This document shows positions 12,701 to 25,065 of a DNA stretch of 64,000 nucleotides, piece after piece; the stretch's first letter is position 1, and each line of letters starts with the position of its first letter. Below the pieces are notes generated by a model. The model searched no databases and was not told the origin of the DNA. It saw only the letters and a list, made by a program, of their open reading frames with translations. Both the position numbers and the translations under genes were made by a program. Source of the DNA: Dermacentor variabilis (taxonomy: Eukaryota > Arthropoda > Arachnida > Ixodida > Ixodidae); contig NC_134570.1 of assembly GCF_050947875.1 (NCBI RefSeq), positions 244,954,584-245,018,583 of the forward strand, written 5' to 3'.

Positions 12701-15700
12701 GCTTAGCAGGTCGTTTTGCAGAAATCCACGTGCGCACTCTCCCAAAAGCATCACGTGCGTGCATAACTTGTGGTTTCGCAGAAAACAACGTCCGCGTCTG
12801 CCAAAACATGCATATGCATGCTTAACAAGTGGTTTGGCACAAATCCATGCGCGGGTGCTAAAAAGAGCAGCATGGGCGTGCTTAGGACGTCGTTTTCAGA
12901 AATCCACGTGCGCGCTCTGCCAACAGCAGCATGTGCATGCACCACTTGTGGTTTGGCAGAAAACAACTTCAGCGTCCACCAAAATATGCATGTGGATGCT
13001 TAACAAGTGGTTTGGCACAAATCCATGCGCGGGTGCTAAAAAGAGCAATATGGGCGTGCTTAGCACGTCGTTTGGAAGAAAGCCACGTGCGCACTCTGCC
13101 AAAAGCAGCTCGTGCATGGGTAACTTGTGGTTTGGCAGAAAAAACGTCCGCCTCTGTCGAAACATGCATATACATCCTTAACAAGTGGTTTGGCGCAAAT
13201 CCATGTGCGGGTGCTAAAAAGAGCAGCATGGGCGTTCTTAGCACGTCGTTTGGCAGAATTGCACGTGCGCGCTCTGCCAAAAGCAGGACGTGCATGCATA
13301 ACTTGTGGTTTGGCAGAAAAGAACGTCCACGTCTGCCAAAAGATGGATGTGCATGCTCAACAAGTGGTTTGGCACAAATCCATGCGCGGGTTCTAAAAAG
13401 AGCAGCATGGGCGTGCTTAGGACGTCGTTTGGCAGAAATCCACGTGCGCGCTCTGCAAAAAGCAGCATGTGCATGCACAAATTGTGGTTTGGCAGAAAAC
13501 AACGTCCGCGTCTACCAAAAGATGCATGTGCATGCTTAACAAGTGGTATGGCACAAATCCATGCGCGGTTGGTAAAAACAGCAGCATAGGCGTGCTTAGC
13601 ATGTCGTTTGGCAGAAATCCACGTGCGCGCTCTACCAAAAGCAGCATGTGCATGCATAACTTGTGGTTTCGCAGAACACAACGTCCGCGTCTACCAAAAG
13701 TTGCATGTGCATGCTCAAAAAGGGGTATTGCACAAATCAGTGCGCAGGTGCTAAAAAGACCAGCATGGGCGTGCTTAGCACGTCGTTTGGCAGAAATCCA
13801 CGTGCGCGCTCTGCCAAAAGCAGCATGTGCATGCATAACTTGTGGTTTGTCAGAAAACAAAGTCCGCGTCTGCCAAAACATGCATATACATGCTTAACAA
13901 GTGGTTTGGCACAAATCCATGCGCGGGTGCTAAAAAGAGCAGCATGGGCATGCTTGGCATGTCGTTTGGCAGAAATCCACGTGTGCGCTCTGCCAAAAGA
14001 AGCATGTGCATGCATAACTTGTGGTTTTGCAGAAAACAACGTCCGCGTCTACCAAACGATTCATGTGCATGCTTAACAAGTGGTTTGGCACAAATGCATG
14101 CGCGGGTGCTAAAAAGAGCAGCATGGGCGGGCTTAGGACGTCGTTTGGCAGAAATCCACGTGCGAGCTCTGCCAAAAGCAGCATGTGCATGCATTACTTG
14201 TGGTTTTGCAGAAAACAACGTCCGCGTCTACCAAACGATTCATGTGCATGCTTAACAAGTGGTTTGGCACAAATCCATGCGCGGGTGCTAAAAAGAACAG
14301 CATGGGCGTGCTTAGCACGTCGTTTGGCAGAAATCCACGTGCGAGCTCTGCCAAAAGCAGCATGTGCATGCATTACTTGTGGTTTTGCAGAAAACAACGT
14401 CCGCGTCTACCAAACGATTCATGTGCATGCTTAACAAGTGGTTTGGCACAAATCCATGCGCGGGTGCTAAAAAGAGCACTATTGGCTTGCTTAGGACGTC
14501 GTTTGGCAGAAATCCACGTGCGCACTCTGCCAAAAGCAGCATGTGCATGCACAACTTGTGGTTTGGAAGAAAACAACGTCCGCGTCTACCAAAAGATGCA
14601 TGTGCATGCTCAACAAGTGGTTTGGCACAAATCCATGCGCGGGTGCTAAAAAGAGCAGCATGGGCGTGCTTAGCAGGTCGTTTTGCAGAAATCCACGTGC
14701 GCGGTCAGCGAAAAGCACCATGTGCATGCATAACTTGTCGTTTTGCAGAAAACAACGTCCGCGTCTACCAAAAGATGCATGTGCATGCTTAACAAGTGGT
14801 TTGGCACAAATTCATGCGCGGGTGGTAAAAAGAGCAGCATGGGCGTGCTTAGGACGTCGTTTGGCAGAAATCCACGTGCGCGCTCTGCCAAAAGCAGCAT
14901 GTGCATGCATAATTTGTGGTTTCGCAGAACACAACGTCCGCTCTACCAAATGATGCATGTGCATGCTCAACAAATGTTTTGACACAAATCCATGCTGGGG
15001 TGCTAAAAAAAAGTAGCGTGGGCGTGCTTAGCATGTCGTTTGGCAAAAATCCAAGTGCGCGCTCTGCCAAAAGCAGCTTGTGCATGCATAACTTGAGGTT
15101 TCGCAGAACACAACGTCCGCGTCTGCCAAAACATGCATATGCATGATTAAGAAGTGGTTTGGCACAAATGCATGTGCGGGTGCTATAAAGAGCAGCATGG
15201 GCGTGCTTAGCATGTCGTTTGGCAGAAATCCACGTGCGCGCTCTACCAAAAGCAGCATGTGCATGCATAACTTGTGGTTTCGCAGAACACAACCTCCGCG
15301 TCTACCAAAAGATGCATGTGCATGCTCAACAAATGGTTTGACACAAATACATGCTGGGGTGGTAAAAAAAGCTGCGCGGGCGTGCTTAGCACGTCGTTTG
15401 GCAAAAATCCAAGTGCGCGCTCTACCAAAAGCAGCATGTGCATGCATAACTTGTGGTTTCGCAGAACACAACGTCCGCGTCTACCAAAAGTTGCATGTGC
15501 ATGCTCAAAAAGGGGTATTGCACAAATCAGTGCGCAGGTGCTAAAAAGACCAGCATGGGCGTGCTTAGCACGTCGTTTGGCAGAAATCCACGTGCGCGCT
15601 CTGCCAAAAGCAGCATGTGCATGCATAACTTGTGGTTTGTCAGAAAACAAAGTCCGCGTCTGCCAAAACATGCATATACATGCTTAACAAGTGGTTTGGC

Positions 15701-17063
15701 ACAAATCCATGCGCGGGTGCTAAAAAGAGCAGCATGGGCATGCTTGGCATGTCGTTTGGCAGAAATCCACGTGTGCGCTCTGCCAAAAGAAGCATGTGCA
15801 TGCATAACTTGTGGTTTTGCAGAAAACAACGTCCGCGTCTACCAAACGATTCATGTGCATGCTTAACAAGTGGTTTGGCACAAATGCATGCGCGGGTGCT
15901 AAAAAGAGCAGCATGGGCGGGCTTAGGACGTCGTTTGGCAGAAATCCACGTGCGAGCTCTGCCAAAAGCAGCATGTGCATGCATTACTTGTGGTTTTGCA
16001 GAAAACAACGTCCGCGTCTACCAAACGATTCATGTGCATGCTTAACAAGTGGTTTGGCACAAATCCATGCGCGGGTGCTAAAAAGAACAGCATGGGCGTG
16101 CTTAGCACGTCGTTTGGCAGAAATCCACGTGCGAGCTCTGCCAAAAGCAGCATGTGCATGCATTACTTGTGGTTTTGCAGAAAACAACGTCCGCGTCTAC
16201 CAAACGATTCATGTGCATGCTTAACAAGTGGTTTGGCACAAATCCATGCGCGGGTGCTAAAAAGAGCACTATTGGCTTGCTTAGGACGTCGTTTGGCAGA
16301 AATCCACGTGCGCACTCTGCCAAAAGCAGCATGTGCATGCACAACTTGTGGTTTGGAAGAAAACAACGTCCGCGTCTACCAAAAGATGCATGTGCATGCT
16401 TAACAAGTGGTTTGGCACAAATTCATGCGCGGGTGCTAAAAAGAGCAGCATGGGCGTGCTTAGGACGTCGTTTGGCAGAAATCCACGTGCGCGCTCTGCC
16501 AAAAGCAGCATGTGCATGCATAATTTGTGGTTTCGCAGAACACAACGTCCGCTCTACCAAATGATGCATGTGCATGCTCAACAAATGTTTTGACACAAAT
16601 CCATGCTGGGGTGCTAAAAAAAAGTAGCGTGGGCGTGCTTAGCATGTCGTTTGGCAAAAATCCAAGTGCGCGCTCTGCCAAAAGCAGCTTGTGCATGCAT
16701 AACTTGAGGTTTCGCAGAACACAACGTCCGCGTCTGCCAAAACATGCATATGCATGATTAAGAAGTGGTTTGGCACAAATGCATGTGCGGGTGCTATAAA
16801 GAGCAGCATGGGCGTGCTTAGCATGTCGTTTGGCAGAAATCCACGTGCGCGCTCTACCAAAAGCAGCATGTGCATGCATAACTTGTGGTTTCGCAGAACA
16901 CAACCTCCGCGTCTACCAAAAGATGCATGTGCATGCTCAACAAATGGTTTGACACAAATACATGCTGGGGTGGTAAAAAAAGCTGCGCGGGCGTGCTTAG
17001 CACGTCGTTTGGCAAAAATCCAAGCGCGCGCTCTGCCAAAAGCAGCATGTGCATGCATAACTT
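7938..17063. repeat. Variable-length higher-order repeat series with a marker monomer
   Basis: A distinctive monomer with GGGGTATTGCAC and AATCAGTGCGCAGG recurs (start of CAAAAAGG) at 7,991, 9,781, 11,213, 13,716, 15,506 and 17,117. The spacings are 1,790, 1,432, 2,503, 1,790 and 1,611 bp, that is 10, 8, 14, 10 and 9 monomers. The monomers just after each marker are the same in order, including a run of S3 subunits with CTACCAAACGATTCATG. The units differ by gain or loss of whole monomers. Related markers follow at 20,161, 21,176 and 23,622. Confidence 0.9.
12725..15452. repeat. Duplicated 2.7-kb block, copy 2
   Basis: This is the partner of 7,000-9,727. I noticed a few single-base changes, such as CTTCAGCGTCC at about 12,967 for CTTCCGCGTCC and CATGCGCGGGTTC at about 13,381 for CATGCTCGGGTTC. 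The match continues less exclusively into the following units, because those share the same marker cassette. Confidence 0.85.
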
Positions 17064-20000
17064 GTGGTTTCGCAGAACACAACGTCCGCGTCTACCAAAA
17101 GTTGCATGTGCATGCTCAAAAAGGGGTATTGCACAAATCAGTGCGCAGGTGCTAAAAAGAGCAGCATGGGCGTGCTTAGCACGTCGTTTGGCAGAAATCC
17201 ACGTGCGCGCTCTGCCAAAAGCAGCATGTGCATGCATAACTTGTGGTTTGTCAGAAAACAAAGTCCGCGTCTGCCAGAACATGCATATACATGCTTAACA
17301 AGTGGTTTGGCACAAATCCATGCGCGGGTGCTAAAAAGAGCAGCATGGGCATGCTTGGCATGTCGTTTGGCAGAAATCCACGTGCGCGCTCTGCCAAAAG
17401 CAGCATGTGCATGCATAACTTGTGGTTTTGCAGAAAACAACGTCCGCGTCTACCAAACGATTCATGTGCATGCTTAACAAGTGGTTTGGCACAAATGCAT
17501 GCGCGGGTGCTAAAAAGAGCAGCATGGGCGGGCTTAGGACGTCGTTTGGCAGAAAACCACGTGCGCGCTCTGCCAAAAGGAGCATGTGCATGCACAACTT
17601 GTGGTTTTGCAGAAAACAACGTCAGTGTCTGCCAAAACATGCATTTGCATGCTTAACAAGTTGTTTGGCGCAAATCCGTGTGCGGGTGCTAAAAAGAACA
17701 GCATGGGCGTGCTTAGCTCGTCGTTTGGCAGAAATCCACGTGCGCGCTCTCCCAAAAGCAGCACGTGCGTGCATAACTTGTGGTTTTGCAGAAAACAACG
17801 TCCGCGTCTACCAAAAGATGCATGTGCATGCTCAACAAATGGTTTGACACAAATCCATGCTGGGGTGCTAAAAAAAAGTAGCGTGGGCGTGCTTAGCATG
17901 TCGTTTGGCAAAAATCAAAGTGCGCTCTCTGCCAAAAGCAGCATGTGCATGCATAACTTGAGGTTTCGCAGAACACAACGTCCGCGTCTGCCAAAACATG
18001 CATATGCATGATTAAGAAGCGGTTTGGCACAAATGCATGCGCGGGTGCTATAAAGAGCAGCATGGGCGTGCTTAGCATGTCGTTTGGCAGAAATCCACGT
18101 GCGCGCTCTACCAAAAGCAGCATGTGCATGCATAACTTGTGGTTTCGCAGAACACAACCTCCGCGTCTACCAAAAGATGCATGTGCATGCTCAACAAATG
18201 GTTTGACACAAATCCATGCTGGGGTGGTAAAAAAAGCTGCGTGGGCGTGCTTAGCACGTCGTTTGGCAAAAATCCAAGTGCACGCTCTGCCAAAAGCAGC
18301 ATGTGCATGCACAACTTGTGGTTTGGCAGAAAACAACGTCCGCGTCTTCCAAAACATCCATTTGCATGCTTAACAAGTGGTTTGGCACAAATCCGTGTGC
18401 GGGTGCTAAAAAGAACAGCATGGGCGTGCTTAGAACCTTGTTTGAAAGAAATCCACGTGTACGCTCTGACAAAAGCAGAATGTGCATGCATACCTTGTGG
18501 TTTTGCATAAAACAACGTCCGCGTCTACAAAAAGATGCATGTGCATGCTCAACAAGTGGTTTGGCACAAATCCATGCGCGGGTGCTAAAAAGAGCAGCAT
18601 GGGCGTGCTTAGCACGTCGTTTGGCAGAATTGCACGTGCGCGCTCTGCCAAAAGCAGGACGTGCATGCATAACTTGTGGTTTGGCAGAAAAGAACGTCCC
18701 CGTCTGCCAAAAGATGGATGTGCATGCTCAACAAGTGGTTTGGCACAAATCCATGCGCGGGTTCTAAAAAGAGCAGCATGGGCGTGCTTAGGACGTCGTT
18801 TGGCAGAAATCCACGTGCGCGCTCTGCCAAAAGCAGCATGTGCATGCACAAATTGTGGTTTGGCAGAAAACAACGTCCGCGTCTACCAAAAGATGCATGT
18901 GCATGCTTAACAAGTGGTATGCCACAAATACATGCTGGGGTGCTAAAGAAAGCAGCGTGGGCGTGCTTAGCACGTCGTTTGGCAGAAATCCAAGTGCGCG
19001 CTCTCCCAAAAGCAGCATGTGCATGCATATCTTGTGGTTTTGCAGAAAACAACGTCCGCGTCTGCCAAAACATGCATATGCATGTTAAAGAAGTGGTTTG
19101 GCACAAATGCATGTGCGGGTGCTATAAAGAGCAGCATGGGCGTGCATAGCACGTCGTTTGGCAGAAATCCACGTGCGCGCTCTGCCATAAAGCTGCATGT
19201 GCATACTAACTTGTGGTTTTGCAGAAAACAACATCCGCGTCTACCAAAAGATGCATGGCATGCTCAACAAGTGGTTTGGCAGAAATCCATGCGCGGGTGC
19301 TAAAAAGAGCAGCATGGGCGTGCTTAGGACGTCGTTTGGCAGACATCCACGTGCGCGCTCTGCCAAAAACAGCATGTGCATGCACAACTTGTGGTTTGGC
19401 AGAAAACAACGTCCGCGTCTTCCAAAACATCGATTTGCATGCTTAACAAGTGGTTTGGCGCAAATCCGTGTGCGGGTGCTAAAAAGAACAGCATGGGCGT
19501 GCTTAGAACCTTGTTTGAAAGAAATCCACGTGCACGCTCTGACAAAAGCAGAATGTGCATGCATACCTTGTGGTTTTGCATAAAACAACGTCCGCGTCTA
19601 CAAAAAGATGCATGTGCATGCTCAACAAGTGGTTTGGCACAAATCCATGCGCGGGTGCTAAAAAGAGCAGCATAGGCGTGCTTAGCACGTCGTTTGGCAG
19701 AATTGCACGTGCGCGCTCTGCCAAAAGCAGGACGTGCATGCATACCTTGTGGTTTTGCATAAAACAACGTCCGCGTCTACAAAAAGATGCATGTGCATGC
19801 TCAACAAGTGGTATGGCACAAATCCATGCGCGGTTGGTAAAAACAGCAGCATAGGCGTGCTTAGCATGTCGTTTGGCAGAAATCCACGTGCGCGCTCTAC
19901 CAAAAGCAGCATGTGCATGCATAACTTGTGGTTTCGCAGAACACAACCTCCGCGTCTACCAAAAGATGCATGTGCATGCTCAACAAATGGTTTGACACAA

Positions 20001-20162
20001 ATCCATGCTGGGGTGGTAAAAAAAGCTGCGTGGGCGTGCTTAGCACGTCGTTTGGCAAAAAATCCAAGTGCGCGCTCTGCCAAAAGCAGCATGTGCATGC
20101 ATAACTTCTGGTTTCGCAGAACACAACGTCCGCGTCTACCAAAAGTTGCATGTGCATGCTCA

Positions 20163-20282
20163 AAAAGGGGTATTGCACAAATCAGTGCGCAGGTGCTAAA
20201 AAGAGCAGCATGGGTGTGCTTAGCACGTCGTTTGGCAGAAATCCACGTGCGCGCTCTGCCAAAAGCAGCATGTGCATGCTTA
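20163..20282 (+). repeat. Truncated 120-bp monomer lacking S3
   Basis: S1 (20,163-20,222) is followed by S2 (20,223-20,282) and then directly by the next S1 at 20,283, so a whole S3 is missing. The joint falls in the shared GCATGTGCATGCTTA-like segment at the subunit ends. Spacing of marker monomers across this point (20,161 to 21,176 = 5 x 179 + 120) confirms the loss. Confidence 0.9.
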
Positions 20283-22560
20283 ACAAGTGGTTTGGCACAA
20301 ATCCATGCGCGGGTGCTAAAAAGAGCAGTATTGGCTTGCTTAGGACGTCGTTTGGCAGATATCCACGTGCGCACTCTGCCAAAAGCAGCATGTGCATGCA
20401 CAACTTGTGGTTTGGAAGAAAACAACGTCCGCGTCTACCAAAAGATGCATGTGCATGCTCAACAAGTGGTTTGGCACAAATCCATGCGCGGGTGCTAAAA
20501 AGAGCAGCATGGGCGTGCTTAGCACGTCGTTTGGCAGAAATCCACGTGCGCGCTCTGCCAAAAGCAGCATGTGCATGCATAATTTGTGGTTTCGCAGAAC
20601 ACAACGTCCGCTCTACCAAATGATGCATGTGCATGCTCAACAAATGGTTTGACACAAATCCATGCTGGGGTGCTAAAAAAAAGTAGCGTGGGCGTGCTTA
20701 GCATGTCGCTTGGCAAAAATCCAAGTGCGCGCTCTGCCAAAAGCAGCATGTGCATGCATAACTTGAAGTTTCGCAGAACACAACGTCCGCGTCTGCCAAA
20801 ACATGCATATGCATGATTAAGAAGTGGTTTGGCACAAATGCATGTGCGGGTGCTATAAAGAGCAGCATGGGCGTGCTTAGCATGTCGTTTGGCAGAAATC
20901 CACGTGCGCGCTCTACCAAAAGCAGCATGTGCATGCATAACTTGTGGTTTCGCAGAACACAACCTCCGCGTCTACCAAAAGATGCATGTGCATGCTCAAC
21001 AAATGGTTTGACACAAATCTATGCTGGGGTGGTAAAAAAAGCTGCGTGGGCGTGCTTAGCACGTCGTTTGTCAAAAATCCAAGTGCGCGCTCTGCCAAAA
21101 GCAGCATGTGCATGCATAACTTGTGGTTTCGCAGAACACAACGTCTGCGTCTACCAAAAGTTGCATGTGCATGCTCAAAAAGGGGTATTGCACAAATCAG
21201 TGCGCAGGTGCTAAAAAGAGCAGCATGGGCGTGCTTAGCACGTCGTTTGGCAGAAATCCACGTGCGCGCTCTGCCAAAAGCAGCATGTGCATGCATAACT
21301 TGTGGTTTGTCAGAAAACAAAGTCCGCGTCTTCCAAAACATGCATATACATGCTTAACAAGTGGTTTGGCACAAATCCATGCGCGGGTGCTAAAAAGAGC
21401 AGCATGGGCATGCTTGGCATGTCGTTTGGCAGAAATCCACGTGCGCGCTCTGCCAAAAGCAGCATGTGCATGCATAACTTGTGGTTTTGCAGAAAACAAC
21501 GTCCGCGTCTACCAAACGATTCCTGTGCATGCTTAACAAGTGGTTTGGCACAAATGCATGCGCGGGTGCTAAAAAGAGCAGCATGGGCGGGCTTAGGACG
21601 TCGTTTGGCAGAAAACCACGTGCGCGCTCTGCCAAAACATGCATTTGCATGCTAAACAAGTGTTTTGGCGCAAATCCGTGTGCGGGTGCTAAAACGAACA
21701 GCATGGGCGTGCTTAGCTCGTCGTTTGGCAGAAATCCACGTGCGCGCTCTCCCAAAAGCAGCACGTGCGTGCATAACTTGTGGTTTTGCAGAAAACAACG
21801 TCCGCGTCTACCAAAAGATGCTTGTGCATGCTTAACAAATGTTTTGACACAAATACATGCTGGGGTGCTAAAGAAAGCAGCGTGGGCGTGCTTAGCACGT
21901 CGTTTGGCAGAAATCCAAGTGCGCGCTCTCCCAAAAGCAGCATGTGCATGCATATCTTGTGGTTTTGCAGAAAACAACGTCCGCGTCTGCCAAAACATGC
22001 ATATGCATGTTAAAGAAGTGGTTTGGCATAAATGCATGTGCGGGTGCTATAAAGAGCAGCATGGGCGTGCTTAGCACGTCGTTTGGCAGAAATCCACGTG
22101 CGCGCTCTGCCACAAAGCTGAATGTGCATACTAACTTGTGGTTTTGCAGAAAACAACATCCGCGTCTACCAAAAGATGCATGGCATGCTCAACAAGTGGT
22201 TTGGCAGAAATCCATGCGCGGGTGCTAAAAAGAGCAGCATGGGCGTGCTTAGGACGTCGTTTGGCAGACATCCACGTGCGCGCTCTGCCAAAAGCAGCAT
22301 GTGCATGCACAACTTGTGGTTTGGCAGAAAACAACGTCCGCGTCTTCCAAAACATGCATTTGCATGCTTAACAAGTGGTTTGGCGCAAATCCGTGTGCGG
22401 GTGCTAAAAAGAACAGCATGGGCGTGCTTAGAACCTTGTTTGAAAGAAATCCACGTGCACGCTCTGACAAAAGCAGAATGTGCATGCATACCTTGTGGTT
22501 TTGCATAAAACAACGTCCGCGTCTACAAAAAGATGCATGTGCATGCTTAACAAGTGGTTT
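20283..22560. repeat. Higher-order block, copy 1 (about 2.3 kb)
   Basis: This block matches the next block downstream. Offsets of matching monomers are about 2,269 bp at the start, 2,446 bp from about 20,519, and 2,505 bp after 21.7 kb. The changes reflect one extra monomer and one extra 60-bp subunit in copy 2. Shared marks include GAAGTTTCGCAG, S3 with GATGCATGGCATGC, and S2 with GAACCTTGTTTGAAAG. Confidence 0.8.
21536..21655 (+). repeat. Truncated 120-bp monomer with S2/S3 hybrid
   Basis: S1 (21,536-21,595) is followed by a 60-bp hybrid (21,596-21,655) that starts as S2 and ends as S3. The crossover is within GCCAAAA, which both subunits contain. The intact relative of this monomer lies at about 24,000-24,160. 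Marker spacing 21,176 to 23,622 (13 x 179 + 119) agrees with one missing subunit. Confidence 0.9.
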
Positions 22561-25065
22561 GGCACAAATCCATGCGCGGGTGCGAAAAAGAGCAGTATTG
22601 GCTTGCTTAGGACGTCGTTTGGCAGATATCTACGTGCGCACTCTGCCAAAAGCAGCATGTGCATGCACAACTTGTGGTTTGGAAGAAAACAACGTCCGCG
22701 TCTACCAAAAGATGCATGTGCATGCTCAACAAGTGGTTTGGCACAAATCCATGCGCGGGTGCTAAAAAGAGCAGCATGGGCGTGCTTAGCACGTCGTTTG
22801 GCAGAAATCCACGTGCGCGGTCAGCGAAAAGCACCATGTGCATGCATAACTTGTCGTTTTGCAGAAAACAACGTCCGCGTCTACCAAAAGATGCATGTGC
22901 ATGCTTAACAAGTGGTTTGGCACAAATCCATGCGCGGGTGGTGAAAACAGCAGCATAGGCGTGCTTAGCACGTCGTTTGGCAGAAATCCACGTGCGCGCT
23001 CTGCCAAAAGCAGCATGTGCATGCATAATTTGTGGTTTCGCAGAACACAACGTCCGCTCTACCAAATGATGCATGTGCATGCTCAACAAATGGTTTGACA
23101 CAAATCCATGCTGGGGTGCTAAAAAAAAGTAGCGTGGGCGTGCTTAGCATGTCGTTTGGCAAAAATCCAAGTGCGCGCTCTGCCAAAAGCAGCATGTGCA
23201 TGCATAACTTGAAGTTTCGCAGAACACAACGTCCGCGTCTGCCAAAACATGCATATGCATGATTAAGAAGTGGTTTGGCACAAATGCATGTGCGGGTGCT
23301 ATAAAGAGCAGCATGGGCGTGCTTAGCATGTCGTTTGGCAGAAATCCACGTGCGCGCTCTACCAAAAGCAGCATGTGCATGCATAACTTGTGGTTTCGCA
23401 GAACACAACCTCCGCGTCTACCAAAAGATGCATGTGCATGCTCAACAAATGGTTTGACACAAATCCATGCTGGAGTGGTAAAAAAAGCTGCGTGGGCGTG
23501 CTTAGCACGTCGTTTGTCAAAAATCCAAGTGCGCGCTCTGCCAAAAGCAGCATGTGCATGCATAACTTGTGGTTTCGCAGAACACAACGTCCGCGTCTAC
23601 CAAAAGTTGCATGTGCATGCTCAAAAAGGGGTATTGCACAAATCAGTGCGCAGGTGCTAAAAAGAGCAGCATGGGCGTGCTTAGCACGTCGTTTGGCAGA
23701 AATCCACGTGCGCGCTCTGCCAAAAGCAGCATGTGCATGCATAACTTGTGGTTTGTCAGAAAACAAAGTCCGCGTCTGCCAAAACATGCATATACATGCT
23801 TAACAAGTGGTTTGGCACAAATCCATGCGCGGGTGCTAAAAAGAGCAGCATGGGCATGCTTGGCATGTCATTTGGCAGAAATCCACGTGCGCGCTCTGCC
23901 AAAAGCAGCATGTGCATGCATAACTTGTGGTTTTGCAGAAAACAACGTCCGCGTCTACCAAACGATTCATGTGCATGCTTAACAAGTGGTTTGGCACAAA
24001 TGCATGCGCGGGTGCTAAAAAGAGCAGCATGGGCGGGCTTAGGACGTCGTTTGGCAGAAAACCACGTGCGCGCTCTGCCAAAAGGAGCATGTGCATGCAC
24101 AACTTGTGGTTTTGCAGAAAACAACGTCCGTGTCTGCCAAAACATGCATTTGCATGCTTAACAAGTGGTTTGGCGCAAATCCGTGTGCGGGTGCTAAAAC
24201 GAACAGCATGGGCGTGCTTAGCTCGTCGTTTGGCAGAAATCCACGTGCGCGCTCTCCCAAAAGCAGCACGTGCGTGCATAACTTGTGGTTTTGCAGAAAA
24301 CAACGTCCGCGTCTACCAAAAGATGCTTGTGCATGCTTAACAAATGTTTTGACACAAATACATGCTGGGGTGCTAAAGAAAGCAGCGTGGGCGTGCTTAG
24401 CACGTCGTTTGGCAGAAATCCAAGTGCGCGCTCTCCCAAAAGCAGCATGTGCACGCATATCTTGTGGTTTTGCAGAAAACAACGTCCGCGTCTGCCAAAA
24501 CATGCATATGCATGTTAAAGAAGTGGTTTGGCATAAATGCATGTGCGGGTGCTATAAAGAGCAGCATGGGCGTGCTTAGCACGTCGTTTGGCAGAAATCC
24601 ACGTGCGCGCTCTGCCACAAAGCTGAATGTGCATACTAACTTGTGGTTTTGCAGAAAACAACATCCGCGTCTACCAAAAGATGCATGGCATGCTCAACAA
24701 GTGGTTTGGCAGAAATCCATGCGCGGGTGCTAAAAAGAGCAGCATGGGCGTGCTTAGGACGTCGTTTGGCAGACATCCACGTGCGCGCTCTGCCAAAAGC
24801 AGCATGTGCATGCACAACTTGTGGTTTGGCAGAAAACAACGTCCGCGTCTTCCAAAACATGCATTTGAATGCTTAACAAGTGGTTTGGCGCAAATCCGTG
24901 TGCGGGTGCTAAAAAGAACAGCATGGGCGTGCTTAGAACCTTGTTTGAAAGAAATCCACGTGCACGCTCTGACAAAAGCAGAATGTGCATGCATACCTTG
25001 TGGTTTTGCATAAAACAACGTCCGCGTCTACAAAAAGATGCATGTGCATGCTCAACAAGTGGTTT
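22561..25065. repeat. Higher-order block, copy 2 (about 2.5 kb)
   Basis: This is the partner of 20,283-22,560. It contains one added monomer (S2 with GCGCGGTCAGCG at about 22,815) and keeps the full monomer that is shortened in copy 1 at 21.6 kb. It diverges from copy 1 at about 25,065, where the following monomers are of another type. Confidence 0.8.
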
